From: Branchiostoma floridae
Lineage: Eukaryota; Chordata; Leptocardii; Amphioxiformes; Branchiostomatidae
Length of the DNA stretch: 64,000 nucleotides
Reading direction: 5' to 3'
NCBI RefSeq assembly: GCF_000003815.2
Contig: NC_049989.1
Location: 17,306,287-17,370,286 of the forward strand
The notes beneath the pieces were generated by a model, which was not told where the DNA came from, did no database searches, and saw only the letters and a program-made list of their open reading frames with translations. Both the position numbers and the translations under genes were made by a program. Position 1 is the stretch's first letter; each line of letters begins with the position of its first letter. Below are positions 1 to 10,246 of the stretch, piece after piece.

Positions 1-334
1 TAGTTTGGGGAAAAAGGCCAGAGAGCAGTGTTTACCGGCAACGACCGCAGATGACCCCAAATAGAACACGGGTTCGGTTCGCATTACGTCAGATGGAATA
101 TCGTGGAACAAGGTTCCAATTCGGATAGACATGGGAGGTTTTGAGCCCGTATTTGACCACCGTGAACAATGTATTAATCCCGTCTTGTAGTCTGTTGTGT
201 AATCATTAAGAATATACTTGGAGGCACGTCTTTGAACTTTTTCGACTAAGGAAATGAGGTTGTGCGTATAGGGAGACCAGATGACTGAGCAGTACTCGAA
301 TTTGCTTCTGACAAGGGTGAGATACAACATTCTT
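1..334 (-). pseudogene. Non-LTR retrotransposon RT C-terminal fragment
   Basis: Read on the minus strand from about 331 downward, the sequence encodes a stretch typical of the region after the RT palm in CR1/Jockey-like non-LTR elements: LYLTLVRSKFEYCSVIWSPY, followed by a segment containing VEKVQRRASKYIL and NDYTTDYKT. The pattern 'L..LVR..EY...IW.P' then 'E.VQRRA...I' is conserved in the thumb/connection of these proteins. The catalytic YADD box would lie further upstream in the protein and is not present. The fragment is cut at its upstream side exactly where a TTAA element begins (335). The other side runs off the window. It is a dead remnant; the exact clade cannot be decided from this piece. 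Confidence 0.75.
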
Positions 335-1925
335 TTAACCCTATTCAGACCGAGGGGGGTTGAGTCATGCGCCAACTTTGATGTCCTACAACGCTAGAAC
401 GGCTCACGCTAGAGCCACCAAATTCGGTCAGATTTCCTAAAATATTGTTGGCAACAATTTAACAATGTTTGACAAATTTTCCATTTTTTTGTGTTGTCAT
501 GGCAGCCGTTTGTTGACAGGAAGTTTTGCCAAAAATCACTATTTTTGGTACTAACAATGTATTTTTCACATTTATTTGCTATATTACTGCTATTTTGTTA
601 TATAAATAAAATATTATATTATCTAGCATATCTTTTATAATTATATATGTATAAATTATGCTAATTTGATGACGTCATCAGCCCAAAACCCAAGATGGCG
701 GATCGTATGGCCTGATCAAGAATAACAAGCTAATTATCCCTTAAAATTTGTAACTACCTGGTATTTTTTCATCAAAAACCATCTAAATGAATGTATTTTG
801 TCTATTTCCATTGCCCTGTGTGATTATTTGTTGCAAAAAAAGTATTTTTTTAAGTTAACCCTCATCCGACCGTTGCATTTTTACGACGAATCTGACCGTA
901 TGGGGTCATTTTTGACCCCATTTTGTTTTGCTCATAGACATATTTCTGCTGGCTTATTTTGTCATTTCTATGTATTTACTGTTTCACTAATCTATGAAAA
1001 ATATTTTGACAAGTTTTGGTGTCAGTAGTTATTACTCATTATCATAATTTATGCAGAAAGTTAGGAGAAACCACATTTGCTCTGAAAATCTACCATTCTC
1101 AACTTACTTAAACAACTTTCTGTCTTATCAATTTCTAAACAATAATTTTGATGCTGCAATAATACTGATAGCATAATAATGTTATTTAACAAGAAAAAAT
1201 ACAATATTTGTAAAAAGTAACTAATTTATTACTTAATTATGCACCATATTCCGCCATCTAAACACATACGTACAATAACTCTTGTCTATTTTCCCGCAAA
1301 GATCTTTCTTTTAGGTTCCTTCTGCACATTCTGCCCATATATTTTTCTTAATTAATTGGAAAAATATTAGCTTCATTAGCATAGGTAATTAGTGCATATT
1401 ATCATAATTTATGCAGAATGTCGAAAAACTGTGTTTTACAATAAAATACTAATTTTTTTTCAAAATATTCGGTGTTTATTCATCTGAACAACTATACCTC
1501 TTTACTGTAATAGCAATGATGAGGAATGCCTGTTATTTTATTGAAATGTCTTGATATTTATGTAATTAATGATTCATAATTGGCTGGGGTCATTTTTGAC
1601 CCCACCGAACAAGACACAAACTTTCAAGTATAGCTTAAAAAATAATGGGCAAAACTTTGTGAAAAATTGATAGATGTTGTAAGACATGTATGCAAACAAA
1701 TTCATGGAAGGAATTTTTTCTCTGATGAAAAATGTTGCAATGGCAGATAAAAATATACGCCTGGGGTCAAAAATGACCCCGTACGGTCGGATGAGGGTTA
1801 AAATTCAAGGTGGTGAATATAATATGGCGGAGCCCAACCGGTAACTTAGATGTGCATGACGTCATTTTATGACGTCATTTTGACGTTATTGATGTTGCTT
1901 TTTGCAACACAAGTCGTAACAAATA
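335..1925. mobile_element. TTAA-flanked DNA element, family 1, right end missing
   Basis: The left end begins TTAACCCTATTCAGACCGAG, almost the same as the terminal repeat of the complete element at 4407-5344, and the next ~100 bases (cgccaactttgatgtccta and onward) also match that element. It inserts into the RT fragment. The right end should read CGGTCTGGATAGGGTTAA but is not found; similarity fades near 'aacacaagtcgtaac' at about 1905-1920. The element carries TGACGTCA at 670-677, 1857-1864 and 1870-1877, and an AAGATGGCGG motif near 692-701. It holds a second TTAA element (855-1801). No transposase is encoded, so it would be non-autonomous. TTAA target preference points to the piggyBac superfamily, which is inference. 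Confidence 0.6.
855..1801. mobile_element. 947-bp TTAA-flanked MITE with perfect 18-bp terminal repeats
   Basis: The left end TTAACCCTCATCCGACCG (855-872) is the exact reverse complement of the right end CGGTCGGATGAGGGTTAA (1784-1801). TTAA at both extremities fits piggyBac-type integration. Subterminal palindromes of the form ggggtcatttttgacccc occur near both ends (about 902 and 1762) and once inside (about 1585). The interior is AT-rich with no coding capacity (one 76-codon open frame looks spurious). The element sits inside the older TTAA element that starts at 335, so the order of insertion is clear. Confidence 0.85.
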
Positions 1926-2873
1926 TTATCCTTCTATCACCTGCACTTGATCTCTTTATAAAGAAAAGAGCCGAATTCGTTACTCAAGCAACTGGATATG
2001 ATTTTTGAAATGGTCAGTCTGTTGTTTGAAGCCGCCAGGACCAATGATCAGGGGTTGTCTGAAGAAAAACCGTATAAAATCTGCCGAAATTGCGCGTTAT
2101 AAAAGTTGACAGATCAGGTCAGCATTTGAGGGTAAGTTTTATGCATTGTCTGAAGATTTGATTCTTGAGATAATGACAGCTTCGTTTTCCTCCAATTGTC
2201 AATAGAACTACATACATTACGTCGATAAAGATTAGACATCCAGGTAATAAGATATGCCAAAAAGGAGAAACTAGATATGATTTTGGAAACGGTTAGACGG
2301 CTCAACTAGCATCCGCTAGTTTTCGTTAGTGACACTGAAGTGATCTGACAGAAACTGAAAAAAAATGAATTCCAATAGAAAGCACAAAGGTAAGGCAAGT
2401 TCAAGCTGAAGACAATTTCGGATTTTAATGGGAAACAAAGCTAAGACACAGTTAATGCAAATAAGTCTCCTGTTGTTTCGGTAACAGGAGCTAAATGTTT
2501 TGTTGCGGGAGGGTGGGGTATGCTATGTCCCAAGTGCATGAAAGTTCCATTCGCGATCGTAGCCCTCTTAAGATCCTACCCACTTCGGAACAACCCCAAA
2601 CTTTGTACGACCTTCCCCAAATCCACAAACAGGGTGTTCCCCTACGTCAAATAGTCTCCAGCATAGGATCGGTCACGTACGAGTTATCAGTCATTCAGAC
2701 AGACTTTATGCGGTTAATCTTCAGTTAGCCCCTGACCATTGATCCTCACGGCTCCAAAGGCAGACTGACGATCATTCCACTATCCAATGGGGATGCGGAA
2801 AGCCCCGAAATGGAAAAAGGTATTTTTAAGCTAATCAACAAGCACAGACTTTTTTCTGCCTCAGCAACAACTT
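1926..2873. other. Intergenic, no gene seen
   Basis: I see no coding signal, splice-bounded exon or recognised repeat here. A weak direct similarity exists between 'actggatatgatttttgaaatggtcag' near 1990 and 'actagatatgattttggaaacggttag' near 2270. A short hairpin (ctcctgtt ... aacaggag) lies near 2467-2490. Open frames of 63-77 codons have no recognisable composition. Confidence 0.5.
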
Positions 2874-2878
2874 AAGTG

Positions 2879-3363
2879 GGGCCGCGTAGCACAGTGGTAG
2901 TGTATTCGGCCCGTGATCGAGAGGTCGCCGGTTCGAATCCGCCTGCCGTGTTGCCGGTCTTGTGCCCTTTGGAAAGGCACTTTACACGACTTTCCTCACT
3001 TTACTCAAGTGAAAAATGAGTCGTCCCTCGGATAGGACGTTAAATGGAGGTCCCGTGTGTGGGGAGAGCCATACCCTATGCACGTTAAAGAACCCGCCAC
3101 ATGTGCGAACATCCACCCGAGCGGATCAAACCATTCCGGCCAAAATAGGGGTAGGGAATCTCCCGAGCAGCCCTCGTAACCCCTGCTTCGCCTATTGGGT
3201 CAGTTAGTCCTCACTCATAGTGAGCAATTGGGCGCTGGTCTCAATCATGATGTTTCTGACCTAGGGCGAAGAGTTGCTGTTACAGTTCCAATCATGTAAC
3301 CCGTAACCTTGAGTGGCCTTCAGGCCTTGTTACGTGGTGACCATTGAGTAAAAAAAAAAAAAA
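2879..3363 (+). mobile_element. tRNA-derived SINE with poly(A) tail
   Basis: The head (2879-2950) is tRNA-like with both internal RNA polymerase III promoter boxes. It is followed by a ~390-bp tRNA-unrelated body and an A-run at 3350-3361. The body includes 'ggcactttacac' and 'gcacgttaaagaaccc', motifs I associate with widespread metazoan SINE bodies. A short candidate target duplication (aagtg, 2874-2878 and 3362-3366) flanks it, but five bases is weak. The tRNA part has no clean seven-base acceptor stem, so it is a SINE head and not a working tRNA gene. It would depend on a LINE for mobilisation; the partner is unknown. Confidence 0.8.
2887..2940 (+). promoter_or_regulatory. RNA polymerase III A and B boxes of the SINE
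   Basis: The A box TAGCACAGTGGT (2887-2898) and the B box GGTTCGAATCC (2930-2940) match the consensus internal promoter of tRNA genes and lie 31 bases apart, as in tRNA-derived SINEs. Confidence 0.8.
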
Positions 3364-4280
3364 GTGTCAAGATTTTACACAAACAAATCTGAATTGCGTT
3401 TGGTTGTCAGTCAGACTGATTTCCAAGGGAGTTCAACATAGGATACAAAAGACAAATAAATATAACGTTATTAGAGGGATAACTGATTATGGTAATCTGA
3501 ACAGGGGACAATCAGAGCCATGGCAATCAGGAACGTGTCTGTTCTCATGGCAAACAATAGCTCGTGCTGTGATTTGGAACCTGTACACGTTTGTTTTGAA
3601 GACAAATTATACGAATCATTACATGAATGAAACTAATACAATAGAAACAATGGAATGATAGATTTTTTTTTTCAATTCATTATGTGAATTAAACGCTGAC
3701 TTGTAATTTGTATCTCATTATGTATTTTTTTTGTTTATCCTATCTGCATACCGAGTATAAATTTACGCAGTTATCCCTCTGAAAATGTTTAGCAAAACAC
3801 CCTGCGGTTCCTAAGCAAGCTGCTAGGGGCGGGAGCTTTTTATCACACCTTCTTCCTTACGCTAAAAGTGTGTAGCTCTAAAAAATCAGAAGCACAGCAT
3901 CTCCTAGCCTGACTAAAATCGCGCTCCTGCCGGCCGGCCCTATAGTATTGCCACCGCCCTAGGAGCTTGATAGGGTGGCGCCCTAGGAGCTTGATGGGCC
4001 CGCCTAAAGCTCGCGGATATTTGACTGCAGTAGGCCTCCATATATGGTGATAATGAGATGCAAACGCCACGTGCGCCCGCCGCCAGCATGGCACCAAGAG
4101 GAGCCGGTTGCTACGGGCCTGTCGGTCGCTACGCAATGATGGATGTCGGCCGGCCTTTCATGTACAAAAAAGTTTCATGCGGAAGGCTTGGCTTCCCGCT
4201 TGCGAAGATTATGTCTGGCTGTCATTTTTTTTACAAGTTTCTACATCGTAGCATGAGATAATACCCTGCCGGGCAAATTT
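3364..4280. other. Intergenic with a GC-rich patch, no gene seen
   Basis: Most is AT-rich and featureless. From about 3920 to 4190 the base composition becomes GC- and CpG-rich, with a direct repeat 'cgccctaggagcttgat' (near 3954 and 3979), a CArG-like ccatatatgg near 4037, and an octamer-like atgcaaa near 4057. Overlapping open frames on both strands (97 codons minus, 67 codons plus) follow from the high GC and resemble nothing I know. A promoter or CpG island of an unseen gene is possible but not shown. Confidence 0.35.
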
Positions 4281-4406
4281 CAGTATTTCCGGACTTGCGC
4301 AGATGACCCAGTTTTAGCCCATACAGAATGCTTAGGTAGGCTCACCCTGTCACAAGGAGACTACTCTCCATCAATTTAGACACCAAAATTTGTATCTTAA
4401 TGCTGT

Positions 4407-5344
4407 TTAACCCTATCCAGACCGGGGGTGGGAGTGGGGGAGGGCTAAAAGTGTCTGCGCCAAATTTGATGTCCTATAACTGCCGAACGACGTGTGCTAG
4501 GACTACGAAACTTAGTGACTTTTCCTAAAACATTGTTGGCAACAATTTCGCGAACAATTTATGAATTTGTAATGTTTCGTGTTGTCATGGCAACGGGTTT
4601 CTGACAGGCATATTTTACCAAATTTACTAATTTCAGTTTGAATCATGAGATTTCATGGTTTTATTGCGAGACCACACTTGTTTATCTATATCATTAACAT
4701 CCTGCGTAATTTTAAATTACATTTCTAATTAAATATTCATAATTTATGCTACTTTGATGACGTCATGGCTCAAAATCCAAGATGGCGGACAATGCCATTA
4801 TCAACGTTAAATACATGTTATTTTTACTCAAATTCCGTCAAAATCTTTTATTTTCTTACAAAATACAATCACTTGAACCCTTTTAGTCCACTTCTATTGG
4901 GTTTTAGGGTTATATGTAGAAAAAAAACGTATTTTAGAAAATTCAAGCTTATCGATCGAAGATGGCGGACAAGTGACGTCATTTTCTGACGTCATACAGG
5001 CATCAGCGTCATCGTCATTGGGAACAGCAAAAGACTTGGCAGACTTAAAACCAAAGAAGTTACCGTTTATAGTCATCATTTTGTTTAATACCTTTAGGTA
5101 TAGCGAAAATTTAATATTTAGATGATTTTAACCCAAAATATGACATTTAACGTCATAATTACGTCATATTACGTCATTACGATACCGAAATTACAGAAAA
5201 TATGAAACTTCACTAGTACATCATCTCCTCAAAATTTGGTGATCGTAACACAAGCCGTTTTGAAATTACGAAGGGGGGGGTCAAAAGAGCCCCCCCCCCC
5301 CCCGTCCCAGGTATCCCAAAAAAGCCCGGTCTGGATAGGGTTAA
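4407..5344. mobile_element. 938-bp TTAA-flanked MITE with 20-bp terminal repeats
   Basis: The left end TTAACCCTATCCAGACCGGG and the right end CCCGGTCTGGATAGGGTTAA are perfect reverse complements. The flanks (tgctgt before, ccacac after) match the uninterrupted tandem-unit copies, which read tgctgt-tcaa-ccacac near 6387, 7722 and 9044. Those act as empty sites and fix the boundaries. It carries TGACGTCA at 4758-4765, 4974-4981 and 4987-4994, further acgtcat runs near 5140-5180, and two AAGATGGCGG motifs (about 4780 and 4959). A C-run and a G-run lie just inside the right end. No protein is encoded. Confidence 0.92.
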
Positions 5345-6729
5345 CCACACTTGTGCACAGATTGGGGGTGGGGGGAGAGAGGTGTGTCCTTGGGGGCTAA
5401 TATAACCTTGGGGGCTAATGTGTTCCCCCCAACTGGTTATGTGGGCAATAGAAAGGATTTACCTGACTCAACTAAATGAAATTTATTAAGAAATTCTGCC
5501 ATTTTAGTGTTTTGGGCGCTGATTTCTTACTTTCTGTACCTTTTATTGACAATGCAATATGCACTCTCATAAAATGCTTCAAAGTCTAACCTGAGCGCTT
5601 TTCAATACAACTTTAGGTGTGTAAATGGTTAGAGACTACTCTCCTTATGCTAGAAAGATCAACTTTTTCTTCAGTTTGTGTCCAGTTCAGGGGGTATTTC
5701 CGGACTTGCGTAGATGACCCAGTTTTAGCCCATACAGAATGCTTAGGTAGGCTTGGGGTTGTAGCTTCTATATTATGTTGAAAAAACAGATTTTTTGTTA
5801 TATTTGTGGCTGCAGTAGGCCTTAGAAGTTAGGTGTTTTGGTGTTGTTTACATGCAGTGAAAGGGGGTGAAAAGGTCTCCCACCTATGTATTGATGGCAT
5901 ATAATATAATTCCGCCGTAATTTTTTTCTCCTTTTTTTGTCTTTAAATTTCTCTTCAGAGGTCGGACAACCATGCCGATGTGAGTTTTTCATGTTCTAAA
6001 AGTCAGGTAGGTGATTTTTGACAGCCTCTTTCTCCCATGATTCCCATTGTTAAGAATATGCATATGAAGTACTGAAATGCAGCCTGCATGCGTTAGGCAG
6101 GGTATTCAAGTTCAAAATTGGCAGGTGTCAAGACACTTCCAAAGATGCGGGAAGGGTTGTCAAGCATCGTCACAAGTTTAAAAGACTTCACGGAGACCCT
6201 ACCCCTAGGATTGGTCCCAGGGAGCACAGGTATCAGAAGGGCTGTGGTAAGTTTTGTGGCTTTGATTAGACTTCATATCGCTTAGCAAAAAGTGACACAA
6301 ACAGGGGAAAATAGTAAAATCTGCTCACCCTGTCACAAGGAGACTACTCTCCATTAATTTAGACACCAAAATTTGTATCTTAATGCTGTTCAACCACACT
6401 TTGGAGCAGATACTGGGAGTGCACAGAATGGGGGGGTGTCCTTGTGGGCTAATGTAACCTTGGGGGCTAATGCGTTCCCCCCAATTGGTTATGTGGGCAA
6501 TAGAAAGGATTTACCTGACTCAACTAAATGAAGTTCATTCAGAAATTCTGCCATTCTAGTGTTTTGGGCGCTGATTTCTTACTTTCTGTACCTTTTATTG
6601 ACAATGCAATATGCACTCTCATAAAATGCTTCAAAGTCTAACCTGAGCGCTTTTCAATACAACTTTAGGTGTGTAAATGGTAAGAGACTACTCTCCTTAT
6701 GCTAGAAAGATCAACTTTTAACTTTTTCT

Positions 6730-7074
6730 TCAGTTTGTGTCACTTTTTTTTGTGAATGCTATGGCGCCTATCAAATGCCTCAGACCACTACCAAAGCCTT
6801 GAGGAAAGTCCTCTGACACCTGCCATGCTGCCATGAGATCTACTCCCCAGGGAGCATTCTTGGTCAGAAAGCTTTGAAACTTGGGATAATGTTTGACAAC
6901 TCTTACCCGCATCATGCGAATTGATTGAAATTTGTCAATTCTCAAGTTCAGGGGGGTATTTCCGGACTTGCGCAGATGACCCAGTTTTAGCCCATACAGA
7001 ATGCTTACGTAGGCTTGGGAAAAGTGGCTGTAAAATTGTTTTTCTTGGGATATGTTTGGATTTTGGAGATGCAT
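6730..7074 (-). CDS. Tandem-unit open frame, 114 codons, diverged C-terminus
   Basis: This is the same minus-strand frame as at 8047-8400 and 9369-9722, starting MHLQNPNISQEKQFYSHFSQ. Relative to those, small changes after residue ~85 (an extra 'tgccatgc'-type insertion near 6826) shift the frame, so the last 30 residues differ. No family is recognised. The protein is basic in the middle (RIDKFQSIRMMRVRVVKHYP). Whether it is translated is unknown; it may simply be an open stretch in a young tandem duplication. Confidence 0.25.
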   Translation of the reverse strand: MHLQNPNISQEKQFYSHFSQAYVSILYGLKLGHLRKSGNTPLNLRIDKFQSIRMMRVRVVKHYPKFQSFLTKNAPWGVDLMAAWQVSEDFPQGFGSGLRHLIGAIAFTKKSDTN

Positions 7075-7352
7075 ATTATAGGTAAGGGTTGTAGCTTCTA
7101 TATTATGTTGAAAAAACAGATTTGTAGTGATATTTGTGGCTGCAGTAGGCCTTAGAAGTTAGGTGTTTTGGTGTTGTTTACATGCAGTGAAAGGGGGTGA
7201 AAAGGTCTCCCACCTAAAGTATGTTTTGATGGCATATAATATAATTCCGCCGTAATTTTTTTTTCCTTTTTCTGTCTTTAAATTACTCTTCAGAGGTTGG
7301 ACAACCATGCCGATGTGAGTTTTTCATGTTCTAAAAGTCAGGTAGGTGATTT

Positions 7353-7604
7353 TTGACAGCCTCTTTCTCCCATGATTCCCATTGTTCAGAATATGCATAT
7401 GAAATACCGAAATGCAGCCTGCATGCGTTAGGCAGGGTACTCAAGTTCAAAATTGGCAGGTGTCAAGACAATTCAAGAGATGCAGGAAGGGTTGTCAAGC
7501 ATCGTCACAAGTTTAAAAGACTTCACGGAGACCCTACCCCTAGGATTGGTCCCAGGGAGCACAGGTATCAGGAGGGCTGTTGTAAGGTTTGTGGCTTTGA
7601 TTAG
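7353..7604 (+). CDS. Conserved plus-strand block of the tandem unit
   Basis: An 83-codon open frame. Its second half (from ~residue 28, including KIGRCQD, GRVVKHRHKFKRLHGDPTPR and GPREHRYQEGC) is kept with few changes in the units near 6115-6265 and 8755-8925. It is bounded by AG dinucleotides (ttggcag|gtgtcaag) and GT donors (gggctgtg|gtaag in the copy near 6245), so it could be an exon repeated with each unit. Basic and cysteine-containing; no family recognised. Confidence 0.25.
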   Translation: MTASFSHDSHCSEYAYEIPKCSLHALGRVLKFKIGRCQDNSRDAGRVVKHRHKFKRLHGDPTPRIGPREHRYQEGCCKVCGFD

Positions 7605-8046
7605 ACTTCATATCGCTTAGCAAAAAGTGACGCAAACAGGGGAAAATAGTAAAATCTGCTCACCCTGTCACAAGGCGACTACTCTCCATTGATTTAGACA
7701 CCAAAATTTGTATCTTAATGCTGTTCAACCACACTTTGGAGCAGATACTGGGAGTGCACAGAATGGGGGGGGTGTCCTTGTGGGCTAATGTAACCTTGGG
7801 GGCTAATGTGTTCCCCCCAATTGGTTATGTTGGCAATAGAAAGGATTTACCTGACTCAACTAAATGAAATTCATTCAGAAATTCTGCCATTCTAGTGTTT
7901 TGGGCGCTGATTTCTTACTTTCTGTACCTTTTATTGACAATGCAATATGCACTCTCATAAAATGCTTCAAAGTCTAACCTGAGCGCTTTTCAATACAACT
8001 TTAGGTGTGTAAATGGTTAGAGACTACTCTCCTTATGCTAGAAAGA

Positions 8047-8400
8047 TCAACTTTTAACTTTTTCTTCAGTTTGTGTCACTTTTTGGTGAATGCTATGGCG
8101 CCTATCAAATGCCTCAGACCACTGCCAAAGCCTTGAGGAAAGTCCTCTGACACCTGCCATGAGATCTACTCCTCTGAGAGCATTCTTGGTCAGAAAGCTT
8201 TGAAACTTGGGATAATGTTTGACAACTCTTACCCGCATCATGCGAATTGATTGAAATTTGTCAATTCTCAAGTTCAAGAAGGTATTTCCGGACTTGCGCA
8301 GATGACCCAGTTTTAGCCCATACAGAATGCTTAGGTAGGCTTGGGAAAAGTGGCTGTAAAATTGTTTTTCTTGTGATATGTTTGGATTTTGGAGGTGCAT
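8047..8400 (-). CDS. Tandem-unit open frame, 117 codons
   Basis: The frame starts MHLQNPNISQEKQFYSHFSQ and ends with a lysine-rich tail (QTEEKVKS). It is identical in sequence to the copy at 9369-9722, which shows the two units duplicated recently or are being homogenised. No signal peptide, membrane segment or known motif is visible. It lies antisense to the conserved plus-strand block of the same unit. A purely non-coding repeat remains the simpler explanation. Confidence 0.25.
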   Translation of the reverse strand: MHLQNPNISQEKQFYSHFSQAYLSILYGLKLGHLRKSGNTFLNLRIDKFQSIRMMRVRVVKHYPKFQSFLTKNALRGVDLMAGVRGLSSRLWQWSEAFDRRHSIHQKVTQTEEKVKS

Positions 8401-9368
8401 ATTATAGGTAAGGGTTGTAGCTTCTATATTATGTTCAAAAAACAGATTTTTAGTGATATCTGTGGCTGCAGTAGGCCTTAGAAGTTAGGTGTTTTGGTAT
8501 TGTTTACATGCAGTGAAAGAGGGTGAAAAGGTCTCCCACCTATGTTTTGATGGCATATAATATAATTCCGCCGTAATTTTTTTCTTCCTTTTTTTGTCGT
8601 TAAATTACTCTTCAGAGGTCGGACAACCATGCCGATGTGAGTTTTTCATGTTCTAAAAGTCAGGTAGGTGATTTTTGACAGCCTCTTTCTCCCATGATTC
8701 CCATTGTTAAGAATATGCATATGAAGTACTGAAATGCAGCCTGCATGCGTTAGGCAGGGTATTCAAGTTCAAAATTGGCAGGTGTCAAGACACTTCCAAA
8801 GATGCGGGAAGGGTTGTCAAGCATCGTCACAAGTTTAAAAGACTTCACGGAGACCCTACCCCTAGGATTGGTCCCAGGGAGCACAGGTATCAGGAGGGCT
8901 GTTGTAAGGTTTGTGGCTTTGATTAGACTTCATATCGCTTAGCAAAAAGTGACGCAAACAGGGGAAAATAGTAAAATCTGCTCACCCTGTCACAAGGCGA
9001 CTACTCTCCATTGATTTAGACACCAAAATTTGTATCTTAATGCTGTTCAACCACACTTTGGAGCAGATACTGGGAGTGCACAGAATGGGGGGGGTGTCCT
9101 TGTGGGCTAATATAACCTTGGGGGCTAATGTGTTCCCCCCAATTGGTTATGTTGGCAATAGAAAGGATTTACCTGACTCAACTAAATGAAATTCATTCAG
9201 AAATTCTGCCATTCTAGTGTTTTGGGCGCTGATTTCTTACTTTCTGTACCTTTTATTGACAATGCAATATGCACTCTCATAAAATGCTTCAAAGTCTAAC
9301 CTGAGCGCTTTTCAATACAACTTTAGGTGTGTAAATGGTTAGAGACTACTCTCCTTATGCTAGAAAGA

Positions 9369-9722
9369 TCAACTTTTAACTTTTTCTTCAGTTTGTGTCA
9401 CTTTTTGGTGAATGCTATGGCGCCTATCAAATGCCTCAGACCACTGCCAAAGCCTTGAGGAAAGTCCTCTGACACCTGCCATGAGATCTACTCCTCTGAG
9501 AGCATTCTTGGTCAGAAAGCTTTGAAACTTGGGATAATGTTTGACAACTCTTACCCGCATCATGCGAATTGATTGAAATTTGTCAATTCTCAAGTTCAGG
9601 AAGGTATTTCCGGACTTGCGCAGATGACCCAGTTTTAGCCCATACAGAATGCTTAGGTAGGCTTGGGAAAAGTGGCTGTAAAATTGTTTTTCTTGTGATA
9701 TGTTTGGATTTTGGAGGTGCAT
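9369..9722 (-). CDS. Tandem-unit open frame, 117 codons, identical copy
   Basis: This is a residue-for-residue duplicate of the frame at 8047-8400, one 1322-bp period away. Its neighbourhood ends 340 bp downstream, where the array stops. See the array entry for context; there is no independent evidence of function. Confidence 0.25.
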   Translation of the reverse strand: MHLQNPNISQEKQFYSHFSQAYLSILYGLKLGHLRKSGNTFLNLRIDKFQSIRMMRVRVVKHYPKFQSFLTKNALRGVDLMAGVRGLSSRLWQWSEAFDRRHSIHQKVTQTEEKVKS

Positions 9723-10089
9723 ATTATAGGTAAGGGTTGTAGCTTCTATATTATGTTCAAAAAACAGATTTTTAGTGATATCTGTGGCTGCAGTAGGCCT
9801 TAGAAGTTAGGTGTTTTGGTATTGTTTACATGCAGTGAAAGAGGGTGAAAAGGTCTCCCACCTATGTTTTGATGGCATATAATATAATTCCGCCGTAATT
9901 TTTTTCTTCCTTTTTTTGTCGTTAAATTACTCTTCAGAGGTCGGACAACCATGCCAATGTGAGTTTTTCATGTTCTTAAAGTCGGGTAGGTGATTTTTGA
10001 CAGCCTCTTTCTCCCATGATTCCCATTGTTAAGAATATGCATATGAAATACTGAAATGCAGCCTGCCATGAGAGAGAGAGCGTGAGAAA

Positions 10090-10218
10090 ATGGCGCACAT
10101 GGAAGGGACCACGCCAAGACAAGAGTGGGAAGACATCGTTCTCAGTGGCATTCCTGACCATGTATGTAACGTTATACGTGCAAACTGTGGCAGAAATTTC
10201 GATGACAACACGGCGTAA
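10090..10218 (+). CDS. Possible first exon, 42 codons, unknown protein
   Basis: A short frame beginning ATGGCGCACATGGAAGG reads MAHMEGTTPRQEWEDIVLSG and ends CGRNFDDNTA before a TAA. The stop overlaps a plausible donor (cggc|gtaaga), so this may be an exon interrupted by an intron that now holds the hAT MITE 30 bp downstream. The good start context and acidic/hydrophobic composition are the only support; no next exon was found. Confidence 0.25.
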   Translation: MAHMEGTTPRQEWEDIVLSGIPDHVCNVIRANCGRNFDDNTA

Positions 10219-10246
10219 GAAGCGTAGTTTTACTGTCACCACGAGC

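Larger units (their letters stand above)
4284..10066. repeat. Tandem array of a ~1.32-kb unit, about 3.5 copies plus a truncated one
   Basis: The landmark 'tatttccggacttgcg' recurs at 4284, 5695, 6957, 8283 and 9605, and 'ctgctcaccctgtcac' at 6321, 7656 and 8978. This gives a period of 1322-1335 bp for the well-preserved copies. The first copy (4284-5694) is shortened by internal deletions and contains a 938-bp TTAA element; the last stops at 10066 in 'gaaatgcagcctgc'. The copies starting at 8283 and 9605 are nearly identical over their shared part. Each unit contains an open frame on the minus strand, a shorter conserved block on the plus strand, and a pyrimidine tract followed by AG, a 21-base segment and GTGAGT. 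It could be a satellite-like tandem duplication or part of a repeated-exon gene; no database family is recognised. Confidence 0.9.

Noticed and set aside
2879-2950. Functional tRNA gene
   Set aside because: A and B boxes are present but stems do not pair as a tRNA, and a SINE body with poly(A) follows.
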